DNA from: Oryzicola mucosus | Lineage (GTDB): Bacteria > Pseudomonadota > Alphaproteobacteria > Rhizobiales > Rhizobiaceae | Length of the DNA: 64,000 bases | Reading direction: 5' to 3' | Assembly (NCBI RefSeq): GCF_014534685.1 | Contig: NZ_JACVVX010000006.1 | Coordinates: 62,001-126,000 of the forward strand | Shown here: piece by piece, positions 47,714-57,027 of the stretch | Layout of the letters: the number at the start of each line of letters is the position of its first letter | How positions within the stretch are numbered: the first letter of the stretch is position 1 | Program-made: the position numbers and the translations under genes | The notes under the pieces: model-generated | What the model was told of the DNA's origin: nothing | What the model saw: only the letters and a program-made list of their open reading frames with translations | Databases searched by the model: none

Positions 47714-48112
47714 TCAGTTGCCTGGCGTCCACGCATCGTAGTCGCCCGTGACTTGAGGACGGTGCGTATTACCCAAGAGAGACCCTTTCGGACGATAGGC
47801 CAAGGGCGAACCCGTGAGGTTCGACTCATGGCCCTTCTGCCATTCGCGCGGCGTGTAAGTCTCGTCGGTCGGAGCGACGTCGACGCGGTGATGGATCCAG
47901 CCGTGCCAGCCGGGAGGAATCATCGAGGCTTCGGAGTAGTTCTTGTAGATCACCCAGCGGCGGGTGCGGCCCTCGGAGTCTACGCCGCCTTCGTAATAAA
48001 CGTTGCCAAACTGGTCCTCGCCGACCGTCTTGCCCTTGCGCCAAGTGTAGAATCGGGTCCCCAGCGTCTGGCCGCTCCACCAGGTGAAGAACTGCAGGAA
48101 GAAGGTTTTCAT
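47714..48112 (-). CDS. NADH:ubiquinone oxidoreductase subunit NDUFA12 family protein
   Basis: Protein of 132 residues homologous to the accessory complex I subunit NDUFA12 (B17.2). Conserved stretches are TLGTRFYTWRKGKTVGEDQFGNVYYE, RRWVIYKNYSEASMIPPGWHGWIHH and the C-terminal HRPQVTGDYDAWTPG. In alphaproteobacteria it is part of complex I. The ATG giving MKTFFLQFF has GAGAGG six bases upstream; the ATG two codons earlier abuts that site. A long upstream extension is not credible. Confidence 0.93.
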   Translation of the reverse strand: MKTFFLQFFTWWSGQTLGTRFYTWRKGKTVGEDQFGNVYYEGGVDSEGRTRRWVIYKNYSEASMIPPGWHGWIHHRVDVAPTDETYTPREWQKGHESNLTGSPLAYRPKGSLLGNTHRPQVTGDYDAWTPGN

Positions 48113-48376
48113 CGACATCCTCTCGCGCCACCGCGCAATGGTTTTATCGCAGCTTATGACCCCAGGGCGCGGCAATGGCAAGGGGTTCGGCGCTTCCAAA
48201 GCCTTGTGCGACAATCGTGTCGATATCTGCTTATCGCCTTCATCTCATGTCGAGATTCTTCAGCGGGGTGATTTTGTGCTGCGCTGCACAACAAACTTGC
48301 AAAATCCAGGTAAAATCCTTAGTGAAGCGGGATCGAAAATTATGCGTCCTATAGAAGCGCACGGGTTCAGGGAGGA

Positions 48377-49222
48377 ATGAACTTGCTTTCGACCGTCTCC
48401 ACCGGCGCGACCGGACGAACAACTCCGCTCGAACTGCAGTACCGCAAGGGCGGCACGCCCATCGTGTGCCTGACAGCCTACACCTATCCGATCGCAAAAT
48501 TGCTCGATCCGCATGTCGACCTGCTTCTGGTCGGCGACAGCGTCGCGATGGTGCTCTACGGCCACGAAAACACCCTCGGCGCTACGCTCGACATGATGAT
48601 CGCCCATGGCCAGGCAGTGATGCGCGGGGCGAAGGATGCCTGCGTCGTCGTTGATATGCCCGCGGGCAGCTATGAGCATTCCGTGGAGACAGCCGTCCGC
48701 GCTGCCCGCCGCCTTATCGAGGAAACCGGCTGCAGCGCCGTCAAGCTCGAAGGCGGCGTCGACGTTGCGCCGCAGATTTCAGCGATCGTCAGGGCTGGAA
48801 TCCCGGTCATGGGCCATATCGGCCTGCAGCCTCAATCCGTCGAGAAAGAAGGCGGCTACAAGATCAAGGGCAAGACCGACGAAGACGTCGCAGCGCTGAT
48901 CCGCGATGCCGAGGCGGTCGAGAAGGCGGGCGCTTTTTCCGTGGTCATAGAAGGCACCATCGAACGGGTCGCCGCCGACATCACCGCTCGTATCGGCATT
49001 CCCACCATCGGCATCGGCGCGAGCGTTGCCTGTGACGGTCAAATCCTGGTCATCGACGATGCAATCGGCCTGACCGTCGACCGCGTGCCCAAATTCGTCA
49101 AGGAATATGCCAAGCTACGCGACATGGTGTCGGACGCAGCGGCAAGCTACGCCGGCGACGTGCGCAGCCACCGCTTCCCCGAAAGCGCGCATGTCTTCGG
49201 CCTGAAAGCCAAAGGCGCCTGA
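48377..49222 (+). CDS. panB: 3-methyl-2-oxobutanoate hydroxymethyltransferase
   Basis: TIM-barrel enzyme of 281 residues that makes ketopantoate from 2-oxoisovalerate and methylene-THF. Signatures are IVCLTAYTYPIAKLLD, LVGDSVAMVLYGHENT with Mg-binding Asp, and the PVMGHIGLQPQSV block. The Shine-Dalgarno GGAGG ends one base before the ATG, which is unusually close. A TTG two codons later (48383) has ideal spacing and might be the real start. panC follows after 5 bp. Confidence 0.95.
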   Translation: MNLLSTVSTGATGRTTPLELQYRKGGTPIVCLTAYTYPIAKLLDPHVDLLLVGDSVAMVLYGHENTLGATLDMMIAHGQAVMRGAKDACVVVDMPAGSYEHSVETAVRAARRLIEETGCSAVKLEGGVDVAPQISAIVRAGIPVMGHIGLQPQSVEKEGGYKIKGKTDEDVAALIRDAEAVEKAGAFSVVIEGTIERVAADITARIGIPTIGIGASVACDGQILVIDDAIGLTVDRVPKFVKEYAKLRDMVSDAAASYAGDVRSHRFPESAHVFGLKAKGA

Positions 49223-49227
49223 ATTCG

Positions 49228-50073
49228 ATGACTGCGACTGCACGTACCGTCCGCGAGTTGCGGGCGATGATTTCCGGCTGGCGCCGAGAAGGGCTTACCG
49301 TGGGCTTCGTCCCCACCATGGGTGCGCTGCATGACGGGCATATCTCGCTGGTCGAGTTGGCTCTGCAAAAGGCTGACCGTTGCGTGGTGTCCATCTTCGT
49401 CAACCCGCGCCAGTTCGGCCCGACGGAAGATCTCGACAAATATCCACGCCAGTTGGCCGCCGACATGGAGCGGCTCAAGGCTGCGGGAACTCACCTCGCC
49501 TTCACGCCGTCAGTCGACGAGATGTATCCGGCTGGCTTCGCCACAAAGGTGTCCGTCGGTGGCCCTTCGCAAGGGCTGGAAACCGATTTTCGGCCGCACT
49601 TCTTTGACGGTGTGGCCACTGTCGTGAGCAAGCTACTGCTGCAGGTGTCCGCCGACTGCGCCGTGTTCGGCGAGAAGGACTACCAGCAGCTCTGCGTTAT
49701 CCGGCAACTCAGCCGCGACCTCGACATCCCCACCGAAATCATTGGCGGGCCGACGATGCGCGATTCGGAAGGCCTCGCCATGTCGTCGCGCAATGCCTAT
49801 CTCAGCGTGGACGAACTTGGCATCGCGCGCACGCTCAACGTAATCTTGCTAGCTGCCGCTACGGCTATCGCCGCCGGAGAAGACCCGGATAGCGCCTGCA
49901 TCAAGGCTCGTTCGGCAATCGGGCGCGCCGGTTTTTCAAGTGTCGATTACGTCGCCGCGCGCGAAAGCGACACACTTGCTCCGTGGCAAAAAAACCGGCC
50001 CGGTCGCGTTCTCGCAGCCGCTTGGCTCGGCAAGACTCGGCTGATCGACAATCTCGAGATTCCGGCGATTTGA
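49228..50073 (+). CDS. panC: Pantothenate synthetase
   Basis: Ligase of 281 residues joining pantoate and beta-alanine. The HIGH-like site is HDGH (35-38) in PTMGALHDGHISLV. VNPRQFGPTEDLDKYPR, FGEKDYQQL and the KMSKS-like MSSRNAYL region are intact. It is cotranscribed with panB (5-bp gap) and convergent with the GNAT gene. Confidence 0.96.
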   Translation: MTATARTVRELRAMISGWRREGLTVGFVPTMGALHDGHISLVELALQKADRCVVSIFVNPRQFGPTEDLDKYPRQLAADMERLKAAGTHLAFTPSVDEMYPAGFATKVSVGGPSQGLETDFRPHFFDGVATVVSKLLLQVSADCAVFGEKDYQQLCVIRQLSRDLDIPTEIIGGPTMRDSEGLAMSSRNAYLSVDELGIARTLNVILLAAATAIAAGEDPDSACIKARSAIGRAGFSSVDYVAARESDTLAPWQKNRPGRVLAAAWLGKTRLIDNLEIPAI

Positions 50074-50133
50074 CGAGACTGCGGCCTTGGGAACCGTCGC
50101 GCGTACGTGCACGCATCAAAAGCAATCGGCTTA

Positions 50134-50613
50134 TCAGAGCATTTTTTCGAGAACCACCACGCCCTCGGCGCTGCCAGCAGCCGGCTGCTCGAGCGAAGGC
50201 AAAAAGCCGCGGCGTGCGTAGAAGTCGACTGCGCGGGTATTTTCCGCTTCCACTTCGAGCCTCAGGCGTTTGGCTTCAGGAAACGACATCTCGATTTCTT
50301 CCAGCAGCGCGCTGCCGATGCCGCGCCCCTGAAAGGCGGGCAGGACATAGAGCTGATACAACGTCACCGTCTTGCCGTCGTTCGAGGCAGCGGCATAGGC
50401 CATGCCACCGAGCGATTTGCCGTCATCCGCGACGAGGAATTCCGAGGCCGGCCGTTCAAGCCGCGCCTTGAGCGAGGGCATGGAATGCCATTCGGCGGTA
50501 ATCTCGTTGACCCGCTCGACGCCATAAATGGCGTCGTAGGTGTCATGCCAAGTCGCCGATAGCAGTAAGCGCACCGCTTCCAGGTCGCGCGCGCCGGCGG
50601 TTCGAACGAACAT
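50134..50613 (-). CDS. GNAT family N-acetyltransferase
   Basis: Protein of 159 residues with the GNAT fold. Acetyl-CoA-binding motif A is LYVLPAFQGRGIGSALLEEIE, followed by the strand and helix LRLEVEAENTRAVDFYARRGF. The acceptor substrate is unknown. The start is 4 bp after the gatB stop on the same strand, so it is probably expressed with gatB. Confidence 0.9.
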   Translation of the reverse strand: MFVRTAGARDLEAVRLLLSATWHDTYDAIYGVERVNEITAEWHSMPSLKARLERPASEFLVADDGKSLGGMAYAAASNDGKTVTLYQLYVLPAFQGRGIGSALLEEIEMSFPEAKRLRLEVEAENTRAVDFYARRGFLPSLEQPAAGSAEGVVVLEKML

Positions 50614-50617
50614 CCGA

Positions 50618-52117
50618 CTACTCGATACCCAGCTTGGCCTTGACCAGATCGTTGACGGCCTGTGGGTTGGCCTTGCCGCCGGTAGCCTTCATAACCTGGC
50701 CTACAAACCATCCCGCCATGCTTGGCTTGGCCTGCGCCTGCGCCACCTTGTCGGGATTGGCGGCAATCACATCATCCACCGCCTTTTCGATGGCGCCGGT
50801 ATCGGTGACCTGCTTCATGCCTCGGCTTTCGACCAATTGACGCGGTTCGCCGCCCTCGTTCCAGAGGATTTCAAACAGATCCTTGGCGATCTTGCCGGAA
50901 ATCGTGCCTTCCTTGATCAGGTCAATTACGCCGCCAAGCTGGTCCGGGGAAAGTGGAGCGTTTTCAATATCTTTGCCAGCCTTGTTCAACGCACCGAGCA
51001 GATCGTTGATGACCCAGTTGGCAGCCAGCTTTCCGTCGCGCCCGGCCGCCACCTTCTCGAAATAGTCGGCGATGGCCTTTTCCGAAACCAGGATCGAGGC
51101 ATCGTAGACCGACAGTCCGAGGCTTTCGACCAGGCGCGCTTTCTTGTCGTCGGGCAGTTCAGGCAAGTCCTTGGCGAGGTCATCGACATAGGCCTGGTCG
51201 AATTCGAGCGGCAGGAGATCGGGATCGGGGAAGTAGCGATAATCATGCGCTTCTTCCTTCGACCGCATCGAGCGCGTCTCGCCCTTGACGGGATCGAACA
51301 GGCGCGTTTCCTGGTCAATCGTGCCGCCGTCCTCGATGATGCCGATCTGCCGGCGTGCCTCGTACTCGATGGCCTGGCCGACAAAGCGTATCGAGTTGAC
51401 GTTCTTGATCTCGCAGCGCGTGCCGAACTCTCCGCCCGGCTTGCGCACCGAGACGTTGACGTCGGCGCGCATCGAGCCCTCATCCATGTTGCCGTCGCAA
51501 GTGCCGAGATAGCGCACGATGGTGCGCAACTTGGTCAGATAGGCCTTCGCCTCGTCGGAGGAGCGCATGTCGGGCTTGGAAACGATTTCCATCAGCGCCA
51601 CACCCGAGCGGTTGAGATCGACATAGGACATGGTCGGGTTCTGGTCGTGGATCGATTTGCCCGCATCCTGTTCGAGATGCAGGCGCTCGACGCCAACCTC
51701 GATATCCTCGAACTCGCCCTTGCGATCTGGACCGACGGACACGGTCACAATGCCTTCGCCCACGATCGGCTGCTTGAACTGTGATATCTGATAGCCCTGC
51801 GGCAAATCTGGATAGAAGTAGTTCTTGCGGTCGAAGACCGACTTCAGGTTGATCTGCGCCTTGAGGCCCAGACCGGTGCGGATCGCCTGCTTGACGCATT
51901 CCTCGTTGATCACCGGCAGCATGCCGGGCATTGCGGCGTCGACGAGGCTGACATTGGCATTCGGCTCGGCGCCGAAGGCGGTCGATGCGCCTGAAAACAG
52001 CTTCGCATTCGATGTCACCTGGGCATGGACTTCGAGCCCGATAATGACTTCCCAATCCCCGGTTGCGCCGGGAATGAGGCGTTTGGGATCGGGCGTGCGG
52101 GTATCGATGAGTGTCAT
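50618..52117 (-). CDS. gatB: Aspartyl/glutamyl-tRNA amidotransferase subunit B
   Basis: GatB of 499 residues, the kinase/transamidation subunit of the GatCAB complex that corrects Asp-tRNA-Asn or Glu-tRNA-Gln. The start of the cradle domain is [42 protein letters not shown], the [24 protein letters not shown] block and the C-terminal YqeY/GatB tail domain follow. gatA and gatC are not in the window. A 12-bp perfect inverted repeat ends 11 bp before the ATG, where no normal Shine-Dalgarno is seen. Confidence 0.97.
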   Translation of the reverse strand: MTLIDTRTPDPKRLIPGATGDWEVIIGLEVHAQVTSNAKLFSGASTAFGAEPNANVSLVDAAMPGMLPVINEECVKQAIRTGLGLKAQINLKSVFDRKNYFYPDLPQGYQISQFKQPIVGEGIVTVSVGPDRKGEFEDIEVGVERLHLEQDAGKSIHDQNPTMSYVDLNRSGVALMEIVSKPDMRSSDEAKAYLTKLRTIVRYLGTCDGNMDEGSMRADVNVSVRKPGGEFGTRCEIKNVNSIRFVGQAIEYEARRQIGIIEDGGTIDQETRLFDPVKGETRSMRSKEEAHDYRYFPDPDLLPLEFDQAYVDDLAKDLPELPDDKKARLVESLGLSVYDASILVSEKAIADYFEKVAAGRDGKLAANWVINDLLGALNKAGKDIENAPLSPDQLGGVIDLIKEGTISGKIAKDLFEILWNEGGEPRQLVESRGMKQVTDTGAIEKAVDDVIAANPDKVAQAQAKPSMAGWFVGQVMKATGGKANPQAVNDLVKAKLGIE

Positions 52118-52128
52118 GGGGCCAATTC

Positions 52129-52157
52129 GCGAAATTCAACAAAATGTTGAATTTCGC
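52129..52157. promoter_or_regulatory. 12-bp inverted repeat in the gatB leader
   Basis: GCGAAATTCAAC and GTTGAATTTCGC pair perfectly around an AAAAT loop, ending 11 bp before the gatB ATG. It could be an operator, a translation-controlling hairpin, or a T-tract-free end of the upstream CBS gene. Confidence 0.45.
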
Positions 52158-52198
52158 TACCCTAACGCGCCCGATGAGGCAAGTTTAAAGGCCGTCCT

Positions 52199-52630
52199 TC
52201 ACGCCGTCGCGATATATTGCTTGATCTCCTCGGCCTCGCGCTCGACGTCCTCGATGCGGCGCTTGACGATATCGCCGATGGACACGATGCCATCCAAGAA
52301 CCCTTCCTTCTCAACGGGCAGATGGCGGAAGCGTCCCTGCGTCATGATCTCCATGAGCTCGTTCACGGTATGGTTCTCGTTGCAGATTTTGACTTTGGGC
52401 GTCATCACGTCGCGCACGCTCTTCTCCAGCGCACCCGGTCCCTCCTTGCCCAGAACCCGAACAACATCGCGTTCGGAGAGAATGCCTATGATCTTGCGGT
52501 CGCCATTGGTAACGACAAGAGCGCCGATGCGATGGTCTGCAAGGATCTTTACCGCAGCCATCAAGGGTTCGTTGGGGCCGAGCGTGTAGACATCGTGCCC
52601 CTTCTTTTCGAGAATAGCCTTTACAGTCAT
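52199..52630 (-). CDS. CBS-pair domain protein
   Basis: Protein of 143 residues consisting of two CBS motifs. The first runs PLMAAVKILADHRIGALVVTNGDRKIIGILSERDVVR, and the second runs VNELMEIMTQGRFRHLPVEKEGFLDGIVSIGDIVKR. A charged helical tail follows. Such stand-alone pairs usually bind adenine nucleotides or SAM and act as sensors; the partner is unknown. The start ATG behind GGAGGATCAC was chosen over a 32-codon upstream extension. Confidence 0.92.
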   Translation of the reverse strand: MTVKAILEKKGHDVYTLGPNEPLMAAVKILADHRIGALVVTNGDRKIIGILSERDVVRVLGKEGPGALEKSVRDVMTPKVKICNENHTVNELMEIMTQGRFRHLPVEKEGFLDGIVSIGDIVKRRIEDVEREAEEIKQYIATA

Positions 52631-52831
52631 GTGATCCTCCTCTGCTGCATCATCGGGCACGAGCCCGGCATCGTCTGCCAATATCCGCTTGCGCCGCAGG
52701 ACATGGGCTGGTTTCCGCAACGGCAATGGTGCGCCGACGGGGTGTGCTTTTCAAGAGCTAGCTAGTTTTCTTCAGCCTCATTGCCGCGCACATGCAGCAA
52801 AGCTGCAATGGACCGCATCACGCAGGGTGGC

Positions 52832-53785
52832 TCAGGCAGCATCCGAAGCGTTTTTGGGAGCGATGCGGATCGTGTTGCGGCCGGCTTGCTTGGCTGCGTA
52901 GAGCGCATCGTCGGCGCGACGCATCAATGCCGACAGCGAATCGCCCATGGTGGCCGAGGCTATGCCGGCGCTGAAGGTGAAGGCCACCGTCGCGTTGACA
53001 TGCCTGGAGGACAGCGGTTGCAGCGAAAGGAGGATGCGGTGCAGCCTCAATCGGGCAAGCTCTTCATTTGTGTCGGGCATAACCACCATAAATTCCTCGC
53101 CGCCGAGCCGGCAGACTTGGTCACCCGCCGGCAGAAGCGTCGTGAGCGTGTGGGCAAACAGAACAAGCACCTCGTCGCCCACCGCATGGCCGAAACCGTC
53201 ATTGATGCGCTTGAAAAGGTCGATGTCGATAATCGCCAAGGACAGAGGCTGGCGTGCTGTCATGAAGTCCGACAGAGCAGCGTCGGCTCGCTCCAATCCA
53301 TGGCGGCGACTGGCGAGCCCAGTAAGAAAATCGGTTCTCGTTTCCCGCAAAGCCGCGTCATGAGCTGCTCGCAGCTTCAGTTCTTCGTTTTTGGCACGTG
53401 AAACGTCGCTGGCCACGACCAACGTCCAGCCATTTGGCATGCGATGATCGTTGATCCACCACCAACTGCCGTCATACATGTCGACTGCGAAATCGTAACG
53501 CAGATCGCCATTGCGCCGCCTTTCGCGCACGCGTGGCGCGAAAGCTTCAAGCTTCATTGTTTGAAGCTGTATTCCGTTCTCTGACTCGATGGCCTCCACC
53601 AGGGCGTCAACAAAATCGAAAGGCGGTCGCGGCGCGTTTGGAAAGAAGGCGGCACGAAAGGCGTCGTTGACGAAGCGCACAGCGTCGGTCTCATCGCAGA
53701 GGCAAATGCCGACATGGCCGGATTGTAGCGCCGCCATCATCATCGCGGCGATGGTAGAGTCGATCTCACCCACTTTGTCCGGCAT
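52832..53785 (-). CDS. Diguanylate cyclase with PAS-like sensor (GGDEF family)
   Basis: Soluble protein of 317 residues with an N-terminal PAS-type region (about 15-130, GICLCDETDAVRFVNDAFR...). A short helical linker (ELKLRAAHDAALRETR) leads to the GGDEF domain (DFLTGLASRRHGLERA to the end). The active site is GGEEF (228-232) in CRLGGEEFMVVMP, an accepted active variant, and the first metal-binding Asp is in IIDIDLFKRIND. The inhibitory I-site is degenerate: P-A-G-D stands where RxxD is expected. Product c-di-GMP could feed the PilZ domain of BcsA, but that link is only inference. Confidence 0.9.
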   Translation of the reverse strand: MPDKVGEIDSTIAAMMMAALQSGHVGICLCDETDAVRFVNDAFRAAFFPNAPRPPFDFVDALVEAIESENGIQLQTMKLEAFAPRVRERRRNGDLRYDFAVDMYDGSWWWINDHRMPNGWTLVVASDVSRAKNEELKLRAAHDAALRETRTDFLTGLASRRHGLERADAALSDFMTARQPLSLAIIDIDLFKRINDGFGHAVGDEVLVLFAHTLTTLLPAGDQVCRLGGEEFMVVMPDTNEELARLRLHRILLSLQPLSSRHVNATVAFTFSAGIASATMGDSLSALMRRADDALYAAKQAGRNTIRIAPKNASDAA

Positions 53786-53885
53786 TCGACGCGTTGGTCC
53801 CCAAATGCTCCAACAGGAGTGAAACAGAGGTCGGAGCGTTTGGCAATGTGGCGATCACTATCACTAACCGCAGGTTGAATTTTGG

Positions 53886-54893
53886 TCAGTCGGCTTTGGC
53901 CATCATTTTCTGGACGCCCAGCCAGCGGCGCCACTGTTCTTCCGTACCGTGGAAGACATTAAGGTCGATCTTGCCGGTCACGCCATGCGACAGTCCCGAT
54001 CCGGAATATTGCCAGAATACCCATTCGCGGCCGGGATAGACCTTGGACGGGTGCTGTGCCACCGCGCGCAGCCAGAACGGATAGTCCAGGAAGGCCCCGC
54101 GCAGATTGTCCTTGTAGAAATCGGGCGCGGTGTAGATCACCGGGCGCTTGCCATAGTGCTTTTCCAGCCGGTCCATGAAGACTTGCATCTTCTCGCGCAC
54201 CTTTTCGGGCGAAAGACGACGCTTGCAGCTCGACTGGCCGTTGTACTCGACGTCGATGACCGGCGGCAGCGCATCGGGATCGCGCGGCACGTTGCGGATG
54301 AACCAGTCGGCCTGGTCGCTGGCAACGCGGCACCAGTAAAAGAAATGATAGGCCCCTCGCCTCAAGCCGGCAGCCTTTGCCAGGCGCCAATTGGTTTTGA
54401 ACATCGGGTCCAGATGATCGCCGCCGTCGGTGGCCTTGATGTAAGCGAAATTGGCACCTTGGCTGCGGAGCCGCTGCCAGTCGATATTGCCCTGCCAGCG
54501 CGAGACGTCGACGCCGTGCACGGCAAGGTTCTTTGGCGACGAGCGGCCAAAGTCGATCGGCTTTGCGTCGCGGAACTGGCGGGGGCTAACGCTTATGCCG
54601 CCCAGCAAGGCGGCTGCCTTGCTGGGACGCGGGGCGGAAGCAAGCGCTGCCAGCGGCACCGGGGGCTGCGGCGAAGCCGATCCAGCATCGGTGACCGAAG
54701 CCATTTGCGGTTGTTCATCGATCTCAGCCAGGACCGAAGCAATGTCAGCGGGTGGGACTGGCGCGGTTGAAATCGCGCTGGTCGTCTCCATCGATGGACG
54801 CTGCAATTGCAGCACATCCATGCTGGAACTGGAGGTACACCCAGCCAGCAAAGGAAAGACGAGCAAGGAAGCAAGAAATCTTGGCGTTCGCAT
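53886..54893 (-). CDS. GH25 lysozyme-like lipoprotein
   Basis: Lipoprotein of 335 residues with lipobox LLAGC (Cys19). A Pro/Ala/Ser-rich linker of about 100 residues leads to a glycoside hydrolase family 25 domain. Candidate catalytic acids are Asp129 in HGVDVSRWQGNIDW and Asp214/Glu216 in PPVIDVEYN. YIKATDGGDHLDPMF, GAYHFFYW and WVFWQYSGSG complete the fold. It likely cuts peptidoglycan glycan strands from the outer or inner membrane face. ATG giving MRTPRFLASL was chosen; a GTG seven codons upstream is also in frame. Confidence 0.9.
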   Translation of the reverse strand: MRTPRFLASLLVFPLLAGCTSSSSMDVLQLQRPSMETTSAISTAPVPPADIASVLAEIDEQPQMASVTDAGSASPQPPVPLAALASAPRPSKAAALLGGISVSPRQFRDAKPIDFGRSSPKNLAVHGVDVSRWQGNIDWQRLRSQGANFAYIKATDGGDHLDPMFKTNWRLAKAAGLRRGAYHFFYWCRVASDQADWFIRNVPRDPDALPPVIDVEYNGQSSCKRRLSPEKVREKMQVFMDRLEKHYGKRPVIYTAPDFYKDNLRGAFLDYPFWLRAVAQHPSKVYPGREWVFWQYSGSGLSHGVTGKIDLNVFHGTEEQWRRWLGVQKMMAKAD

Positions 54894-55039
54894 CTGAACC
54901 TGTACACACAACACAACAGACAGAAGACGGACCCCGCATAAGCAAGACGCAGCCCACTCAAATTGCTAACGAGAAATTACCAACAAATATTGAATGCTTA
55001 TGATTAACGCCGCAAAACGCTGAAATAGCCTGCGAAAAC

Positions 55040-55065
55040 AAAAGGCCCGGCGAGCCGGGCCTTTT
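55040..55065. terminator. Terminator hairpin after a small hypothetical gene
   Basis: AAAAGGCCCGG pairs with CCGGGCCTTTT around a CGAG tetraloop. A/T runs on both sides allow bidirectional use. It lies 27 bp after the stop of the 63-codon minus-strand gene. Confidence 0.85.
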
Positions 55066-55092
55066 AGAAGGATCGATGACCTTGTGTTCCCC

Positions 55093-55284
55093 TCATGCGC
55101 ACAGACCGGCTGCACGGCATGCGCTGATCAAATGCGCCGGCGGCACCACCGCTGTGTCGGTTCCGTCCACCGCCTTTACGATCAGCCTTCTCAACTCATC
55201 TGGACGCACGCGGTCGCGCTCCATGACAAGCTGGACCATCGGATCGCTCAAAAGCTCGTCCAGATGCGTCTTGCCTTCGCTCAT
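55093..55284 (-). CDS. Small conserved-looking protein of unknown function
   Basis: Protein of 63 residues. It has an N-terminal helical part (MSEGKTHLDELLSDPMVQLVMERDRVRPDELRRLIVKAVDG) and a C-terminal segment ending SACRAAGLCA with two Cys. A near-consensus ribosome-binding site (GGAGGCGATAT) before the ATG and a strong terminator after the stop argue that it is a real, monocistronic gene. No membrane segment or known domain is seen. Confidence 0.72.
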   Translation of the reverse strand: MSEGKTHLDELLSDPMVQLVMERDRVRPDELRRLIVKAVDGTDTAVVPPAHLISACRAAGLCA

Positions 55285-55457
55285 ATATCGCCTCCTCGGA
55301 ATGCCGCCCGATGCTTAGATAGGAACTAAATCAGGCTCGCCAATGATGGTTTGGCGGCTATGTTGTGGCAAATACGAGAAACCGTTGCAGGAGAAGGCTT
55401 TGCGACGCAATTTTTTTGCGCCGTCGCGCGGTTTGCGTCATTCCCTTGCACAAATTG

Positions 55458-56507
55458 TCAGGGACAAGGATTGCCGGTACGCTGATGGATGTCGTTGACC
55501 GCCTTTTCCATCTCCTCTGTCCACACGACATCTGCCGCAGACAGGGCGGTTTCAAGCTGCGGGATCGAGGTCGCCCCAATGATAGAGGCCGTTACAAACT
55601 GTCGGCTCAGCACAAAGGCCTGTGCGAACAGCGCCGGCTCCATACCGAAAGACCGGGCGAGGTCGTTGTAAGCGAGAAGTGCTTCGGCCGCATGCGGCTT
55701 CTCATAGCGCTGGCCGCGATCAAAAAGGGTGGTGCGGGCACCCGCGGGCCGCGCGCCATGGTCATATTTGCCCGTCAGATAGCCCTGCGCGAGAGGCGAA
55801 TAGGCGAGCAAACCGATATCCTCGCGGTCGCAAACCTCGGCCAGGTTCACTTCGAAGGTACGGTTTACAAGATTGTAGGCGTTCTGGATCGAAACCGGCC
55901 TCGGCCCCCTGCCCATGTCCGATGAAGCCACATAGCGCATGGTGCCCCAGGCGCTCTCGTTCGAGAGGCCATAATGGCGGATCTTACCGGCCTTGATCAA
56001 ATCGTCGAACACGCCGAGCGTCTCTTCGATCGGGGTTTCGTCCGCATCGCGCGGCGCCGGCCACTCACCCACGCGCGTCGGGTTGGAGCCCCATGGAATA
56101 CGACGCTCCGGCCAATGGATCTGGTAGATATCGATATAGTCGGTGCCCAGCCGCGCCAGGGACTTGTCGATGGCGTCGAAGATGTCGGCCCGCACCAGCC
56201 GCGATGGGTGGCCGCGCATCCAGTCGTTGTCAGTCCTACCCACGACCTTGGAAGCGAGGATGATCTTGTCGCGCGTGCACCGCGCCTTCATCCAACTGCC
56301 GACAATCTTCTCAGTACTGCCATAGGTCTCCGCCTTAGGCGGAATGGAGTACATTTCGGCGGTGTCGAAGAAATTGATGCCGCGTTCGAAAGCCAAATCC
56401 ATCTGTGCGTGACCTTCGGCTTCGGTGTTCTGCTGACCCCAGGTCATCGTGCCAAGGCAAATTCGGGTGACGGAAAGATCGGTGCGGCCGAGACGGCGCT
56501 GCTGCAT
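55458..56507 (-). CDS. Aldo/keto reductase, Tas-like
   Basis: NADP(H)-dependent AKR-fold enzyme of 349 residues. The catalytic tetrad is visible: Asp48 and Tyr53 in FFDTAEMYSIPPKAETYG, Lys87 in IILASKV and His131 in IYQIHWPER. The stretch SIPPKAETYGSTEKIVGSWM and the C-terminal ASIIGATSIPQLETAL are close to E. coli Tas, from memory. The substrate is not known. The start lies behind CCGGAG. Confidence 0.92.
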   Translation of the reverse strand: MQQRRLGRTDLSVTRICLGTMTWGQQNTEAEGHAQMDLAFERGINFFDTAEMYSIPPKAETYGSTEKIVGSWMKARCTRDKIILASKVVGRTDNDWMRGHPSRLVRADIFDAIDKSLARLGTDYIDIYQIHWPERRIPWGSNPTRVGEWPAPRDADETPIEETLGVFDDLIKAGKIRHYGLSNESAWGTMRYVASSDMGRGPRPVSIQNAYNLVNRTFEVNLAEVCDREDIGLLAYSPLAQGYLTGKYDHGARPAGARTTLFDRGQRYEKPHAAEALLAYNDLARSFGMEPALFAQAFVLSRQFVTASIIGATSIPQLETALSAADVVWTEEMEKAVNDIHQRTGNPCP

Positions 56508-56780
56508 GAAAAATCTCCGGTGAGAGCATCGGGAGGATGCGGGTTCAGACTGTCCATTACATCAGATGGCTGTGTCTATCCAAGTCGGTAGGGGCAACGC
56601 GCACCTTATTGCGCTCGGTGGTCGTCTCTGCCTGTCATGGCGAATTTCTGCACATGCCCTCGTTGACGCTGCGTCGTGCGCATCTTCCAGCATAACAGCC
56701 ATGCTCTTGCTGCAGTGCACAATTTGACACAATTCACCTATATGAGGGGCATAGGGAGGAACCACACAGGGAATCAGACC

Positions 56781-56951
56781 ATGAGGTTCTACACCGAAAT
56801 GTTCGCGCGACCGCGCAACAGCGAGCGAACACGATACCGCGCCGCAATGACCATACTGAACTCCATGTCGGGCGCCGACCGTGCCGACATTGGTGTCAAG
56901 CCAGCGGATTTTCCACGCATCGCTCGTGAAATGTCGACAAAGCAGGCTTGA
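56781..56951 (+). CDS. DUF1127-like small protein
   Basis: Protein of 56 residues, strongly basic. Its C-terminal half RYRAAMTILNSMSGADRADIGVKPADFPRIAREM fits the DUF1127 pattern of helix, acidic DIG and PRIAR found in many small alphaproteobacterial proteins; some members bind RNA or influence phosphate and carbon metabolism. The ATG has a weak purine stretch (CAGGGAATC). The frame extends further upstream, but the extra sequence does not look coding. Confidence 0.7.
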   Translation: MRFYTEMFARPRNSERTRYRAAMTILNSMSGADRADIGVKPADFPRIAREMSTKQA

Positions 56952-57027
56952 AGGCATCCGGGACGCTTCATTCCGTCACCGGCTTGCCGCAATCGGCCCT
57001 ACACACTGCGGTGGAGAGGAGATTTCA

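Noticed and set aside
55404-55435. Hairpin with a T-rich loop after the aldo/keto reductase gene
   Set aside because: The stem is interrupted and the T-run is in the loop, so it does not qualify as a terminator for the minus-strand gene.
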